64,000 bases of DNA from Halobacillus mangrovi (GTDB taxonomy: Bacteria > Bacillota > Bacilli > Bacillales > Halobacillaceae): the NCBI RefSeq assembly GCF_002097535.1, contig NZ_CP020772.1, positions 3,450,501-3,514,500 of the forward strand. The letters run 5' to 3'. Each line of letters starts with the position of its first letter. Positions within the stretch are counted from its first letter, which is position 1. The position numbers and the translations under genes are program-made. Shown here in pieces: positions 1 to 8,033 of this stretch. The notes below the pieces were generated by a model that was not told where the DNA came from, searched no databases, and saw nothing but the letters and a program-made list of their open reading frames with translations.

Positions 1-414
1 TCCAGCCGTCAACACATCGACGGTATGACCGGAAAAACCACCAAAAACATAGACAGATATCACTGTAGCTACTGCTGAAGCTAGTAATCCAGTAACCGCA
101 CCTGAAGTAATAACCTTCCACCCCTTCTTAAACCAGCCTTTTTTATAGAAAAAGTGGGCTAAGAAAGCGACAAATATTCCAACTGCAGCAAATGGTAAGT
201 AGGTCCAACGAACAATAAGTGCCAGAATCACATTCGTCATCAATGCTGTGGCTCCGCCCCAAAGCGGTCCAAGCACAATGGCATTCAACACGGTTCCTAT
301 GTTATTCAAAAACAACGGAAGCTTTAGCATCTCAACAATCGAATTCGCTACCCAGTTCAACGCAATACCGGCAGGAATCATGGCTACAATGAAACTCGAA
401 TTCTTTTTCATCAT
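1..414 (-). CDS. ECF-type transporter S component (partial, C-terminus beyond window)
   Basis: Reading the minus strand from the ATG at 414 (a second ATG follows at 411) gives about 138 residues of a very hydrophobic protein with at least four membrane segments, running off the window edge. The stretch with LFLNNIGTVLNAIVLGPLWG resembles the GxxxxxxxLGPxxG region of energy-coupling-factor substrate-binding (S) subunits, which bind a vitamin or metal and dock to a shared ECF ATPase module. The substrate cannot be read from the sequence. A GAGGAGG lies upstream, but its spacing of about 14 bases to this ATG is long. A nearer ATG at 424 is out of frame. A consensus cre site lies between this gene and the divergent P450 gene. 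Confidence 0.6.
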   Translation of the reverse strand, partial: MMKKNSSFIVAMIPAGIALNWVANSIVEMLKLPLFLNNIGTVLNAIVLGPLWGGATALMTNVILALIVRWTYLPFAAVGIFVAFLAHFFYKKGWFKKGWKVITSGAVTGLLASAVATVISVYVFGGFSGHTVDVLTAG

Positions 415-736
415 ACCTTTTCATATACCTCCTCGTTTTTTTGTGGTTATACATTCACCCTCCCTAGTCGACACCCCCCTCACAGTTATTATGTAAAAAC
501 GTTTCCACAAGAAGGAAGAGATTGGGAATGCAGTTTATATGGAAACGCTTTCTTAAAAAGAATTATACATAGAGAGTTTTCAAATTTCAACAATTTTTTG
601 AAAATACTAATTATTTACATTCACCTCACTCTCTTCTCTACTTTCATTTTAGCCACTTTTCTCATCCAGACTGGTTTATTCAATGGTTTTCAGAGGAAAC
701 TAATAGAACATGTAAACCATGAGGAGGGGCATACAT
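415..736. other. divergent intergenic region between S component and P450
   Basis: About 320 bases without a convincing gene. It holds one full-consensus cre site (539-553). A second, imperfect cre-like stretch (TGGAAACGTTTTTACA on the minus strand, about 491-506) lies nearer the S-component gene. The short open frames here have no ribosome binding site and are not conserved-looking. Confidence 0.6.
539..553 (+). promoter_or_regulatory. catabolite-responsive element (cre)
   Basis: ATGGAAACGCTTTCT matches the consensus WTGNAANCGNWNNCW at every defined position. CcpA binding here could repress either the minus-strand S-component gene or the plus-strand P450 gene. The site is about 125 bases from the first start and 184 from the second, so the target is not settled. 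Confidence 0.65.
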
Positions 737-1984
737 ATGGCCATGAAAGTACCGAAAGACAGAACCTTAGACAATACACTTATTCTTTTTAAAGATGGAT
801 ATGAATTTATACCCAAACGCGTTCAAAATCATCATTTAGATGTATATGAAACCAGATTGTTAGGTCAAAAAGTAGCACTTTTAAGCGGAGAAAAAGGGGC
901 AGAGCTTTTTTATGATACCAAACGTATGAATAGGAATGGAGCTTTGCCTAAACGCGTTTTAAAAACGTTATTTGGAGAAAACGCAATACAAACAATGGAT
1001 GGTGAAGCTCATGCCCACCGCAAGCTTTTGTTTATGTCTTTAATGACACCTGAAGCATTAGAAAACCTCCGTGAACTCACAACTACCTATTGGGAACAGT
1101 TTGCCGGCAAATGGCAAGGGATGAAAAAAGTTGTCCTTTATGATGAGACTCGTGAACTATTATGCCGGACAGCGTGCGATTGGGCAGGAGTACCTCTATT
1201 AGAAAAAGAGGTCCCAAAACGAACCGAGGATTTAAGTAAGATGATCGATGGATTCAGCGCAGTGGGTCCTAAGCATATCGAGAGCCGAAGAGCGCGTAAA
1301 CGTTCAGAAAAATGGATAGAAAACCTTATTATTAAAGTAAGAGAAGGTAAACTTGATCTTCAGGAAGGTACAGCACTTTATGAGATGGCAAACCATAGAG
1401 ATCTTAAAGGAAAACAACTGGATGCCCGTATGGCTGCCATTGAGCTCCTTAATGTAATCCGCCCGCTTGTTGCCATATCCAAATTTCTAACATTTGGAGC
1501 CGTTGCCCTTGAGGATTTTCCTCATACAAAACCTCAAGTGGCTGGAGACGACGATTATCTCTTCCACTTCACTCAGGAAGTTAGGCGTTATTACCCATTT
1601 GTCCCTTACTTGGGTGCGTGCGTTAATCATGATTTTACCTGGCAGCAATACTCATTTAAAAAAGACCAACTTGTCCTTATCGACGTTTACGGAACGAACC
1701 ACGACCCGCGTATATGGGAGGATCCAGACACTTTCAAACCAGAACGATTTCAAGATTGGGAAGGCGGACTATTTGACTTGATCCCTCAAGGAGGAGGCGA
1801 CTATTATAAGGGACACCGCTGTCCTGGTGAATGGCCGACACTCGAAGTTCTTCAGGCAAGCTTTCAATTTATGGCACGCCACCTTCAGTACAAGGTTCCT
1901 AAACAAGATTACAGCTACAGCCTTCGTAAGATGCCCTCGCTTCCAAAGAGCGGGTTCATCATGAAAGAAGTCACTATGAGATAA
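737..1984 (+). CDS. cypC: fatty acid hydroxylase/peroxygenase cytochrome P450, CYP152 family
   Basis: 415 residues, matching the roughly 417 of Bacillus subtilis CypC (P450 BS-beta). This family uses hydrogen peroxide to hydroxylate long-chain fatty acids at the alpha or beta carbon without a redox partner. The haem-binding loop near residue 362 (IPQGGGDYYKGHRCPGEW) contains the axial cysteine. The arginine of NVIRPL falls at residue 242, where BS-beta has the carboxylate-binding Arg242 that replaces the usual acid-alcohol pair. The start is the ATG at 737, eleven bases after GAGGAGG; an upstream in-frame ATG at 719 has no ribosome binding site. It is soluble and cytoplasmic, with no signal peptide. 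It is a single-gene unit ending in a strong terminator. Confidence 0.93.
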   Translation: MAMKVPKDRTLDNTLILFKDGYEFIPKRVQNHHLDVYETRLLGQKVALLSGEKGAELFYDTKRMNRNGALPKRVLKTLFGENAIQTMDGEAHAHRKLLFMSLMTPEALENLRELTTTYWEQFAGKWQGMKKVVLYDETRELLCRTACDWAGVPLLEKEVPKRTEDLSKMIDGFSAVGPKHIESRRARKRSEKWIENLIIKVREGKLDLQEGTALYEMANHRDLKGKQLDARMAAIELLNVIRPLVAISKFLTFGAVALEDFPHTKPQVAGDDDYLFHFTQEVRRYYPFVPYLGACVNHDFTWQQYSFKKDQLVLIDVYGTNHDPRIWEDPDTFKPERFQDWEGGLFDLIPQGGGDYYKGHRCPGEWPTLEVLQASFQFMARHLQYKVPKQDYSYSLRKMPSLPKSGFIMKEVTMR

Positions 1985-1986
1985 CG

Positions 1987-2020
1987 AAAAGCCAGCCCCT
2001 TTCACAAGGAGCTGGCTTTT
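1987..2020. terminator. bidirectional terminator between cypC and the AI-2E family gene
   Basis: AAAAGCCAGC and GCTGGCTTTT form a perfect 10-bp stem around a 14-base loop. A/T tracts on both sides suit convergent transcription. Confidence 0.85.
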
Positions 2021-2021
2021 C

Positions 2022-3080
2022 TCATGTGTGCGCTTGATACATTTTATATAGATCTTTTAACACCATTTTCACAACTGCATACAACGGCACGATAATAACC
2101 ATTCCAATAAAACCAAATAAAGGAGCCGCCACTATAATTAGCAAAATAATCGTAAGCGGGTGCATATGAAGCCGGTTGCCGAGAACCAGCGGTGCAACTA
2201 GATTCCCCTCCAACTGCTGTACCACAATTATGATAATAATGACATAAAGCGCCATGGCAGGATCCTGCATAAGGGCTACGACAAACGCCGGAATCGTACC
2301 GATAATCGGTCCAAAGAACGGAATGATCGCCGTTATGATAATGAACATCGAAAGTACGAGCGCATAATCCAGTCCAATAATAAGAAAACCGATGTATGCC
2401 AGCACACCGTCCACAAAGGCTACGGTCACCTGACCGATCAAATAAGCCGATAACGTTTTATCGATATCTTTCAATAAGTCCTCTACCTCTACTTTAAACC
2501 TTCTCGGAAATGCTTTTCTTAAAAACGGAATCAGTTTGTGGCCATCTTTCAATAAGAAGAAAAGTACTATAGGCACAATTATCAGGACAGTGGTAGCTCC
2601 TGCAATCGCGGAAAATATTTGTGAAGCATTATCACTGATGGTTTGAATAAAATCACTAAAGAAACTATTCACACGTTGACTAAGTGCATCAGTCGAAAGC
2701 ATGCCCATATCTTTCTTTTCAATTTGTTTTTCCGCTTCCTTCGCGCTATCTTTTAAGTTTTGTGGAAGATTTGAGATGTTAGTCATTTGTTTTATCACTT
2801 TATCTGCCAATAAATTGAACCCGGCATAAATCACCCCAGCAATACCGGCGAACACTACAAGAATTGCAACAGGCTTAGGGAAGAACTTAATCTTAGCCAA
2901 CGCTCCTACCAGCGGCCTGATTAAGTAAAAAAGAAACCCCGCAATCAAAAAGGGGTAAAAAAGCGTATTAAAAATCTTTAATATAGGTTCGAAAAAATGA
3001 AGAAGTTCCAAGAAAAAAATACATATTAAAACAAGGATGACCCCTGTTAAATATTTAAAAAAACGATGATTAATCCACAT
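2022..3080 (-). CDS. AI-2E transporter family (PF01594) membrane protein
   Basis: 352 residues, the usual length for this family. Paired hydrophobic segments lie at the N-terminus (about 10-70), then a charged region (about 95-150), then four to five membrane segments to the end. The late region with GxIIGxxPAFVVALM and the final VPLYAVVKMVLKDLY are typical of the YtvI/YueF/YdbI group. Some members export autoinducer-2 and others act as ion/proton exchangers, so the substrate is open. The start is an ATG with AGGAG nearby. It stands alone between the cypC terminator and the tnrA promoter region. Confidence 0.85.
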   Translation of the reverse strand: MWINHRFFKYLTGVILVLICIFFLELLHFFEPILKIFNTLFYPFLIAGFLFYLIRPLVGALAKIKFFPKPVAILVVFAGIAGVIYAGFNLLADKVIKQMTNISNLPQNLKDSAKEAEKQIEKKDMGMLSTDALSQRVNSFFSDFIQTISDNASQIFSAIAGATTVLIIVPIVLFFLLKDGHKLIPFLRKAFPRRFKVEVEDLLKDIDKTLSAYLIGQVTVAFVDGVLAYIGFLIIGLDYALVLSMFIIITAIIPFFGPIIGTIPAFVVALMQDPAMALYVIIIIIVVQQLEGNLVAPLVLGNRLHMHPLTIILLIIVAAPLFGFIGMVIIVPLYAVVKMVLKDLYKMYQAHT

Positions 3081-3216
3081 GCGCCCACTCCTTTTAAACC
3101 ATTAATGTCCTCTTACACCCATGATTCACTTTACCGAAAACGTGTAAACCAAATACAAGAAAACAGGCAAATCGAACCTGAATATGTAAGGTAATATATC
3201 ATGTTTATACAATTAA
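3081..3216. other. intergenic upstream of the tnrA unit
   Basis: Gene-free stretch between two divergent units. Apart from the upstream signals of the minus-strand gene nothing recognisable is present; the nitrogen-control elements begin at 3217. Confidence 0.5.
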
Positions 3217-3233
3217 TGTTAGATTTTCTTACA
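3217..3233 (+). promoter_or_regulatory. TnrA/GlnR operator box
   Basis: TGTTAGATTTTCTTACA fits TGTNANAWWWTNTNACA at every defined position. Its centre (3225) lies about 50 bases upstream of the predicted transcription start, the position from which TnrA activates in Bacillus. It precedes tnrA itself, so autoactivation is expected. Confidence 0.8.
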
Positions 3234-3239
3234 TATGGA

Positions 3240-3268
3240 GTGACATATGAATCCTAGTAAGATATTCT
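3240..3268 (+). promoter_or_regulatory. sigma-A promoter of the fbpA-like/tnrA unit
   Basis: GTGACA (3240-3245) and TATTCT (3263-3268) are separated by exactly 17 bases. Both are imperfect, as expected for an activated promoter. Start of transcription is predicted near 3275, leaving a 115-base leader before the first gene. That leader contains AGGAGGGG and a 17-codon frame (ATG at 3310) of doubtful reality. Confidence 0.6.
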
Positions 3269-3389
3269 AGACTGTATCATAGATTGCAGGAGGGGAACCA
3301 AACGGAACTATGAATATGGTTTGTTTCAATTCTGAAGCCCAGTACCTGTTCGTTTACTTCTAAATACTTTCAAGATGAGGTGATCCATC

Positions 3390-3545
3390 ATGAAAAATTA
3401 TTTGCGTCATGCTGTTGAAACAATGAAACAACATTACATCGAAAGACTGGTAGAAGCTGGAGTATTTCACTCATCAGATGAAACCATACAAACCCTTACA
3501 TTAAGTGAATTGGAAACACTCGTGAAAAGGCTGGATCGTGCATAA
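3390..3545 (+). CDS. FbpA-like small basic protein (Fur-regulated basic protein A family)
   Basis: 51 residues: [20 protein letters not shown], then a middle region, then [16 protein letters not shown]. The pattern (R/K)xxYIxxLxxxGVF...SDxxxxxLTLSELE matches the PF13076 small proteins. In B. subtilis FbpA is induced by iron limitation and works with the FsrA sRNA. The GAGGTG ribosome binding site is well placed. The gene lies 29 bases ahead of tnrA and shares its promoter, so here it would respond to nitrogen supply rather than obviously to Fur. No Fur box was seen. The family call is by eye on a very short protein. Confidence 0.7.
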   Translation: MKNYLRHAVETMKQHYIERLVEAGVFHSSDETIQTLTLSELETLVKRLDRA

Positions 3546-3574
3546 CTGCTTTCTATTTTCAAGGAGGAGAAGGG

Positions 3575-3880
3575 ATGTCTTCATACAAGGAGAAGAAAGT
3601 GATCTCAATTGGAACTGTAAATGAACTGACAGGGCTGTCGGTGAGACAAATTCGTTATTACGAAGAAAAAGGATTGATCTATCCTGAAAGAACCACTCGG
3701 GGCACACGAAGATATTCATTCTCAGATGTAGAATTGCTTCTTCAAATTGCCGATAAACGTGAGGAAGGTGTTCAAACGTATGAGATTAAAAAAGATATGC
3801 AGAGCAGTAAAGAGAAAAAGGATAAAATGATGGAACGAATGCTCCGGGGTCAATTTAATGCTCACTTTAAAATGAGATAA
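3575..3880 (+). CDS. tnrA: nitrogen-responsive MerR-family regulator TnrA
   Basis: 101 residues. The MerR DNA-binding domain occupies about residues 10-75 ([20 protein letters not shown] then [19 protein letters not shown]). The short C-terminal tail [10 protein letters not shown] is the hallmark of TnrA, where it binds feedback-inhibited glutamine synthetase, which sequesters TnrA when glutamine is plentiful. GlnR ends differently and normally sits upstream of glnA, which is absent here. TnrA activates genes for use of alternative nitrogen sources under nitrogen limitation. The start ATG follows AAGGAGGAGAAGGG. It is cotranscribed with the FbpA-like gene from a promoter with a perfect TnrA box. 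Confidence 0.92.
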   Translation: MSSYKEKKVISIGTVNELTGLSVRQIRYYEEKGLIYPERTTRGTRRYSFSDVELLLQIADKREEGVQTYEIKKDMQSSKEKKDKMMERMLRGQFNAHFKMR

Positions 3881-3882
3881 AA

Positions 3883-3919
3883 AAAGGGGTCTGACATTCA
3901 GAGATGCAGACCCTTTATT
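3883..3919 (+). terminator. terminator of tnrA
   Basis: AAGGGGTCTG and CAGACCCTTT form a stem around a 12-base loop, followed by TATT. It begins right after the tnrA stop. Confidence 0.75.
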
Positions 3920-3956
3920 CATGAAAAAATCAGTGATTGAACCACTTTTAAACAAC

Positions 3957-3992
3957 AAAAAAACTCGTACAGAAAATCACCTCTGCACGAGC
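3957..3992 (-). terminator. terminator of the DUF4870 gene
   Basis: On the minus strand CTCGTGCAGA pairs with TCTGTACGAG (one G-T pair), followed by a run of seven T. Confidence 0.8.
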
Positions 3993-4000
3993 CCTTATTC

Positions 4001-4399
4001 TCAAAACATCATTTTTCGCAACTGACTTTCTGCCACCTTCCCTGTAAAAGGTAAGTGATACCGATTCCCCTGGTACGCTTTTATCATCAAAAAAATCCAC
4101 AAAATAAGCGAAACAGGTGTAAGCAGTAAGCTCACCAGAAGTCCAATGATCGGAATTAGGTTCAGTACCATCCCTATGACAAAAATTCCACCAAAAACGA
4201 TCGTGGACTGCATCGCATGAAAACGAATGGTGTCGTTCTCTTTCTCCACAAGCAATAATACGATGCCGCTGACAAAACCGAGTAAATAGGCAATGACCCC
4301 TCCAACATTTTCATCCAGCCCAGTCGAGGATTTTTTCATCCCAGGGGTTGGTGTTCCTCCGCCTTTTGGAGGCATCGGATTGTTTGGACTTTGCGACAT
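4001..4399 (-). CDS. DUF4870 (Tic20-like) membrane protein
   Basis: 132 residues from the ATG at 4399, which follows AGGAGGAG. A Pro/Gly/Lys/Thr-rich soluble head (about 1-28) precedes three to four hydrophobic segments. The stretch LDENVGGVIAYLLGFVSGIV, the charged turn VEKENDTIRFHAMQS and IFLMIKAYQGNRYHLP are characteristic of this family. Its members are widespread and uncharacterised. It stands alone with its own terminator. Confidence 0.85.
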   Translation of the reverse strand: MSQSPNNPMPPKGGGTPTPGMKKSSTGLDENVGGVIAYLLGFVSGIVLLLVEKENDTIRFHAMQSTIVFGGIFVIGMVLNLIPIIGLLVSLLLTPVSLILWIFLMIKAYQGNRYHLPFTGKVAESQLRKMMF

Positions 4400-4573
4400 G
4401 CTGTTCACTCCTCCTTTTTTCATATCAAAGCGTTTATCGACAAACGACTGTGACTATGGAATGACAGTAGCCCAACAATAACGGAAGAAACAACAAAAGG
4501 TGACAGACTATTCTGTATTTTTATTATACGAGTGTCGAAGGACAGGGTCAATAGAATTAGGAAAAGAGCCATA

Positions 4574-4602
4574 AAAAAAGATCACCCCGGGTGATCTTTT
4601 TA
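4574..4602 (-). terminator. terminator of the alkaline phosphatase gene
   Basis: AAAAAGATCACCC and GGGTGATCTTTTT form a 13-bp palindromic stem with a tiny loop, just after the phosphatase stop on the minus strand. Confidence 0.85.
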
Positions 4603-4607
4603 ATGAA

Positions 4608-6125
4608 TTAGCTGAGAGATTTTTTTCTGCGTAAAACTAGAATAGCACCCGCTCCTGCGATCAGTGCACCAACAAGTACACCAGTAGGATAAGAAACGTT
4701 TGTATCGGCAAGCGTACCTCCGTCTTCTGATTTAGATAAACCGAGAAGCTTGAAGATGTTGTCCGCATTTTCAGTATTGTCAATCTTACCTGCAAACATA
4801 TCAGACCCAGGACCGTAGGCATATACAGGAACATCAACACCCGTGTGGCCGTCTGTCGTCCAGCCAGTTCCAGAGCGCTCATTGAAAATTTGTTCAATGC
4901 TGTTATCCACTTCCATCATTTTGTCTTCTTCAGAAGCATTAGCCATTGCATCCTTAACCGCTTGGATTTCTTCTGCTTTTAGTTCAAAGCCGATGTTTTG
5001 TGTTAATGTTTTCTCAATATCAGTATCTTTTTCGACAATCTGGCGCGCTAGAAAGTCCGGTGTGCGTTTTGCAGCCTGAATCACTGCTGGATCCCATTTA
5101 TAGGGTCCACCTTCACCAATCGAGAATCCGCCAGTAGAGTGGTCCGCTGTCGTAACAACTAGAGTCTCTCCATCTTCTTTTGCAAATTCAATAGCTTTCT
5201 TGAAGGCTTTTTCAAAATCCTCCATTTCACTCATGGCCCCTACGACATCGTTATCGTGACCAGCCCAGTCAATCTGACTGGCTTCAACCATAAGGAAGAA
5301 CCCGTCTTCGTCACTTTTCAGCTTCTCAAGAGCTGTGGTCGTCATTTCTTCTAGAGAAGGTTGCTCCTCAGGACGATCAATCGCTTTTTCTAAGCCAACA
5401 GGAGCAAATAAACCTAAAATTTGATCGCTCTTTGATTTCACCATTTCTTTCGTTGTCGTCGCATAATCATAGCCATCTTTTTGGAATTCTTTAGCAAGGT
5501 TACGATCATCACGCTCGAAGAAATCCGTTCCTCCACCAAGAAGCACGTCCACTTTATGATCCCCTTGGATCATATCATCATAGTAATCATCAGCGATCGC
5601 ATCATAATTGTTGCGATCTTCATCATGGGTCCCATATGCAGCGGGGGTTGCGTGGTTGATTTGGGAAGTCGCAACTAAACCTGTCGCCAATCCTTTTTCC
5701 TTGGCAGCTTCCAAAACGGTCTTCGTGTTTTCCTTTTCTAAATCAACGGCTATTGCACCGTTGTAGGTTTTAGTACCAGAAGACATAGATGTGGCTGTTG
5801 CTGCAGAATCCGGTATATTTTCTTTTTCATCGTCTTCCCCGCCGTCATGATAAGGGTCGTATGAATAAACCGACTGCATTCCCACTAAGTGCGGATCAAA
5901 AGCTGTCTCTTCCATTTCCTTTGTGCTCCTATCATCCTTCAGATATCGATAGGCAGTCGTATAGGACGGCCCCATTCCATCTCCAATCATAAAGATGACG
6001 TTTTTTACTTCTTTATCACTATGTTCCTCGGCATGTACTTGCTTACTTCCTAACCCAGTACTCCCCACAAGCAAGCAAGACAAGGCAGTAACCGACATGA
6101 TTTTCTTCGCTACGCGGTTTTTCAC
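4608..6125 (-). CDS. secreted alkaline phosphatase with a C-terminal sorting-like signal
   Basis: 505 residues from a GTG at 6125, which sits behind GGAGGGG. This start gives a clean signal peptide (VKNRVAKKIMSVTALSCLLV, cleavage near QVHAEE); longer frames add an unlikely 24-residue extension. Metal and catalytic motifs of the PhoA family are present: IFMIGDGMG, PDSAATATS with the serine nucleophile near residue 107, the zinc/magnesium segment HATPAAYGTH, EASQIDWAGHDND, TTADHSTGG and DGHTGVDVP. The enzyme frees phosphate from organic monoesters outside the cell. The tail LADTN, then a hydrophobic segment, then RRKK parallels the sorting signal of the excalibur protein at 9917, so wall anchoring by the class D sortase encoded 4 kb away is likely. 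Confidence 0.93.
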   Translation of the reverse strand: MKNRVAKKIMSVTALSCLLVGSTGLGSKQVHAEEHSDKEVKNVIFMIGDGMGPSYTTAYRYLKDDRSTKEMEETAFDPHLVGMQSVYSYDPYHDGGEDDEKENIPDSAATATSMSSGTKTYNGAIAVDLEKENTKTVLEAAKEKGLATGLVATSQINHATPAAYGTHDEDRNNYDAIADDYYDDMIQGDHKVDVLLGGGTDFFERDDRNLAKEFQKDGYDYATTTKEMVKSKSDQILGLFAPVGLEKAIDRPEEQPSLEEMTTTALEKLKSDEDGFFLMVEASQIDWAGHDNDVVGAMSEMEDFEKAFKKAIEFAKEDGETLVVTTADHSTGGFSIGEGGPYKWDPAVIQAAKRTPDFLARQIVEKDTDIEKTLTQNIGFELKAEEIQAVKDAMANASEEDKMMEVDNSIEQIFNERSGTGWTTDGHTGVDVPVYAYGPGSDMFAGKIDNTENADNIFKLLGLSKSEDGGTLADTNVSYPTGVLVGALIAGAGAILVLRRKKSLS

Positions 6126-6180
6126 TCTTTTTCCCCTCCGTATGTAGATTTTTCTTACAGTTGCTATTTTAGGGATTAGT

Positions 6181-6218
6181 TGTAAACTGCGGAACATCGT
6201 AAAGTAAATAATTGTAAA
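6181..6218 (-). promoter_or_regulatory. candidate PhoP binding repeats upstream of the phosphatase
   Basis: On the minus strand TTTACA (6218-6213), TTTACT (6208-6203) and TTTACA (6186-6181) lie 10 and 22 bases apart, that is on the about 11-base helical period of PhoP TT(A/T/C)ACA direct repeats. A -10-like TAAAAT is at 6171-6166. The repeats would therefore lie about -22 to -60, the usual PhoP core region. The repeat matching is loose. Confidence 0.45.
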
Positions 6219-6454
6219 AACTACTAGTTCTGCGTCCTTTAGTTTAGGTCAATTTTAAAAAGTCATTCTTCAGAGAGGAAGAGAAAACAGGCCATTTCGT
6301 GAGGATCGTAAGCTTTAAAAGAATTTTAAGAATGAAGAGGAGATATTTTAGAATCAGTAACAGTTATTTGAGAACCCCTCTTAGTTAAATAATAGATTTC
6401 GTATGTTATTCAAAATTTAAAGTCATAAAAAAAGCTTGCAGAGATATTCAGCCT
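6219..6454. other. gene-free stretch upstream of the phosphatase
   Basis: AT-rich. No open frame has a ribosome binding site. Nothing is recognised apart from the terminator of the CHY gene at its far end. Confidence 0.5.
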
Positions 6455-6467
6455 CTACAAGCCTTTT
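6426..6467 (-). terminator. terminator overlapping the CHY gene stop
   Basis: On the minus strand AAGGCTTGTAGAG pairs with CTCTGCAAGCTT (one G-T pair), followed by seven T. The stop codon TAG lies inside the 5' arm. Confidence 0.75.
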
Positions 6468-6796
6468 CGGTCATATTCAAAATAAAGATGGTAGTGATTG
6501 CTGCATCCTTCATTAAACTCGTGATCGCAGTTTGGACAGTTGTTTACGTCAAGGTAAGTTGAAATGCTTAATTCATGGGAACAGTTCCCACATAAGATCG
6601 CAGGTCCATCCCATTCTTCTTTTGGCCATCGAATGGCGTGATGCCCCGCTGCTTCTTTATGACAGTAATAACAGGCGTAGTATTCTTTACAGCAATGAAA
6701 CTTAATAGCAATGATGTCTTTTTCCGTGTGATAGTGGGCACACCTTGTGTTGGTATCAACATCAATCCCTTTAACGTTTGGTCGCTTATCACCCAT
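6455..6796 (-). CDS. CHY-type zinc finger protein
   Basis: 113 residues packed with Cys and His: RCAHYHTEKD, FHCCKEYYACYYCHKEAAGHH, ILCGNCSHEL and NNCPNCDHEFNEGCSNHYH. This spacing is that of the CHY zinc finger (PF05495), which binds three zinc ions. Stand-alone bacterial members are uncharacterised; eukaryotic relatives act in ubiquitin ligation. The gene starts 27 bases after the MFS transporter gene, with a GGGAGGGAGGGAG ribosome binding site, and is probably last in the operon SLC13 symporter - MFS - CHY. Confidence 0.85.
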   Translation of the reverse strand: MGDKRPNVKGIDVDTNTRCAHYHTEKDIIAIKFHCCKEYYACYYCHKEAAGHHAIRWPKEEWDGPAILCGNCSHELSISTYLDVNNCPNCDHEFNEGCSNHYHLYFEYDRKGL

Positions 6797-6823
6797 ACTC
6801 TCAACTCCCTCCCTCCCATTCTA

Positions 6824-8014
6824 TCACTTCTTGAAAAGGGGAAAACAAATAAATATGAAGACAAGGACCAGACTTGTGGCCACTACCCCGATCCATTGAT
6901 AATTTTCCCATAATGCACCTACCGCTGTACTTCCTATTGCCACACCTGTGTAATAGCTGATCAAATAAAATCCTGAAGCTCCGCTCCGATGATGGGTGGC
7001 TGATTTACTGACTAAGGCTGCAGCCATAGAGTGGGCTACAAAAAAACCAGAACATAAAAGCGCCAAGCCTGCAAGAATAAACCCGACTGGAGAAAATAAT
7101 GTCAGAACCACTCCCCCAATAAGGATGAGTAATCCCGCAAACATCATTTTTGTCTGACCTAAAGAATCAGAGAGCTTCCCGGCAAACGGTGGTGCTAAAA
7201 CTCCGAGAATATACGCAAAATAGGTGATGGATATCCATTTCAGTGACCAATTGTATGGATCGGATTGTAGATAAAAAGGTAAGTACGTCCATACTGCAGT
7301 AAAGACTATTTGCAGGAGTAATCCGACCATGAATAACACGAGCATCGAACGATCCTTTAAATGTACGATCATGCCACGCAAGTCCTCTTTCAAGGACTGA
7401 TCCACTTTTTCAAAGAAACGTTCTTTCGGCAATAACCAGATAAATAAAATCATAGCGATTACACCGACGCCTGCGAGTATGAAAAGCATACTTTCCCATT
7501 GGAAAACGCCGGTCAAATACCCGCCTACTACTCTTCCCCCCATGCCGCCAAAAGCATTACTTGAAATATAAAGCGTCATAGCCAGTCCCAGATGGTTCGA
7601 TGAGACCTCTTCCCCTAAATATCCCATTGCTGCAGCTGGAATCCCTGCAAGGAAAAACCCTTGCAAGAGCCTCAATGCCACAAGCCACTCAAAAGAGGAA
7701 CTGAAGGGCATAGCTATAAGCAGAACGACTGTAATTACCAGGGATAGCTGCATCAGTCGGAGTCTTCCGTATCGATCTGATAAAAATCCCAATACAAATA
7801 ATCCAACGGCCATCGAGATGACCGCTGCTGACATTAAAAAACTTGATTCTGTTGCGCTAATTTTGAACTCTTGTACGAAAACAGGTAATAAGGGCTGAAA
7901 GACATACAAAGTTGAAAATATAAGCAAGGAAGCGAGCATCAGCGCGATGGTTACGCACCAAAACCCTGCTTCCCTCGATGAGTATGGAGTCATTGTTGGC
8001 TGATTTCTTGCCAT
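6824..8014 (-). CDS. MFS transporter (YnfM/multidrug-like)
   Basis: 396 residues with 12 predicted membrane segments. The conserved MFS loop between TM2 and TM3 reads GFLSDRYGRLRLM, and a second loop PFAGKLSDSLGQ lies between TM8 and TM9. ALRLLQGFFLAGIPAAAMGY in TM4 resembles YnfM-like carriers. Substrate unknown. It starts 19 bases after the SLC13-family symporter gene and is followed closely by the CHY gene, so the three are probably cotranscribed. Confidence 0.88.
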   Translation of the reverse strand: MARNQPTMTPYSSREAGFWCVTIALMLASLLIFSTLYVFQPLLPVFVQEFKISATESSFLMSAAVISMAVGLFVLGFLSDRYGRLRLMQLSLVITVVLLIAMPFSSSFEWLVALRLLQGFFLAGIPAAAMGYLGEEVSSNHLGLAMTLYISSNAFGGMGGRVVGGYLTGVFQWESMLFILAGVGVIAMILFIWLLPKERFFEKVDQSLKEDLRGMIVHLKDRSMLVLFMVGLLLQIVFTAVWTYLPFYLQSDPYNWSLKWISITYFAYILGVLAPPFAGKLSDSLGQTKMMFAGLLILIGGVVLTLFSPVGFILAGLALLCSGFFVAHSMAAALVSKSATHHRSGASGFYLISYYTGVAIGSTAVGALWENYQWIGVVATSLVLVFIFICFPLFKK

Positions 8015-8033
8015 TTTTTAAGTTCATCCTCTA

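Noticed and set aside
3310..3363. 17-codon upstream frame in the tnrA leader
   Set aside because: Its spacing to AGGAGGGG is too long (about 14 bases) and there is no attenuator-like structure; kept only as a remark.
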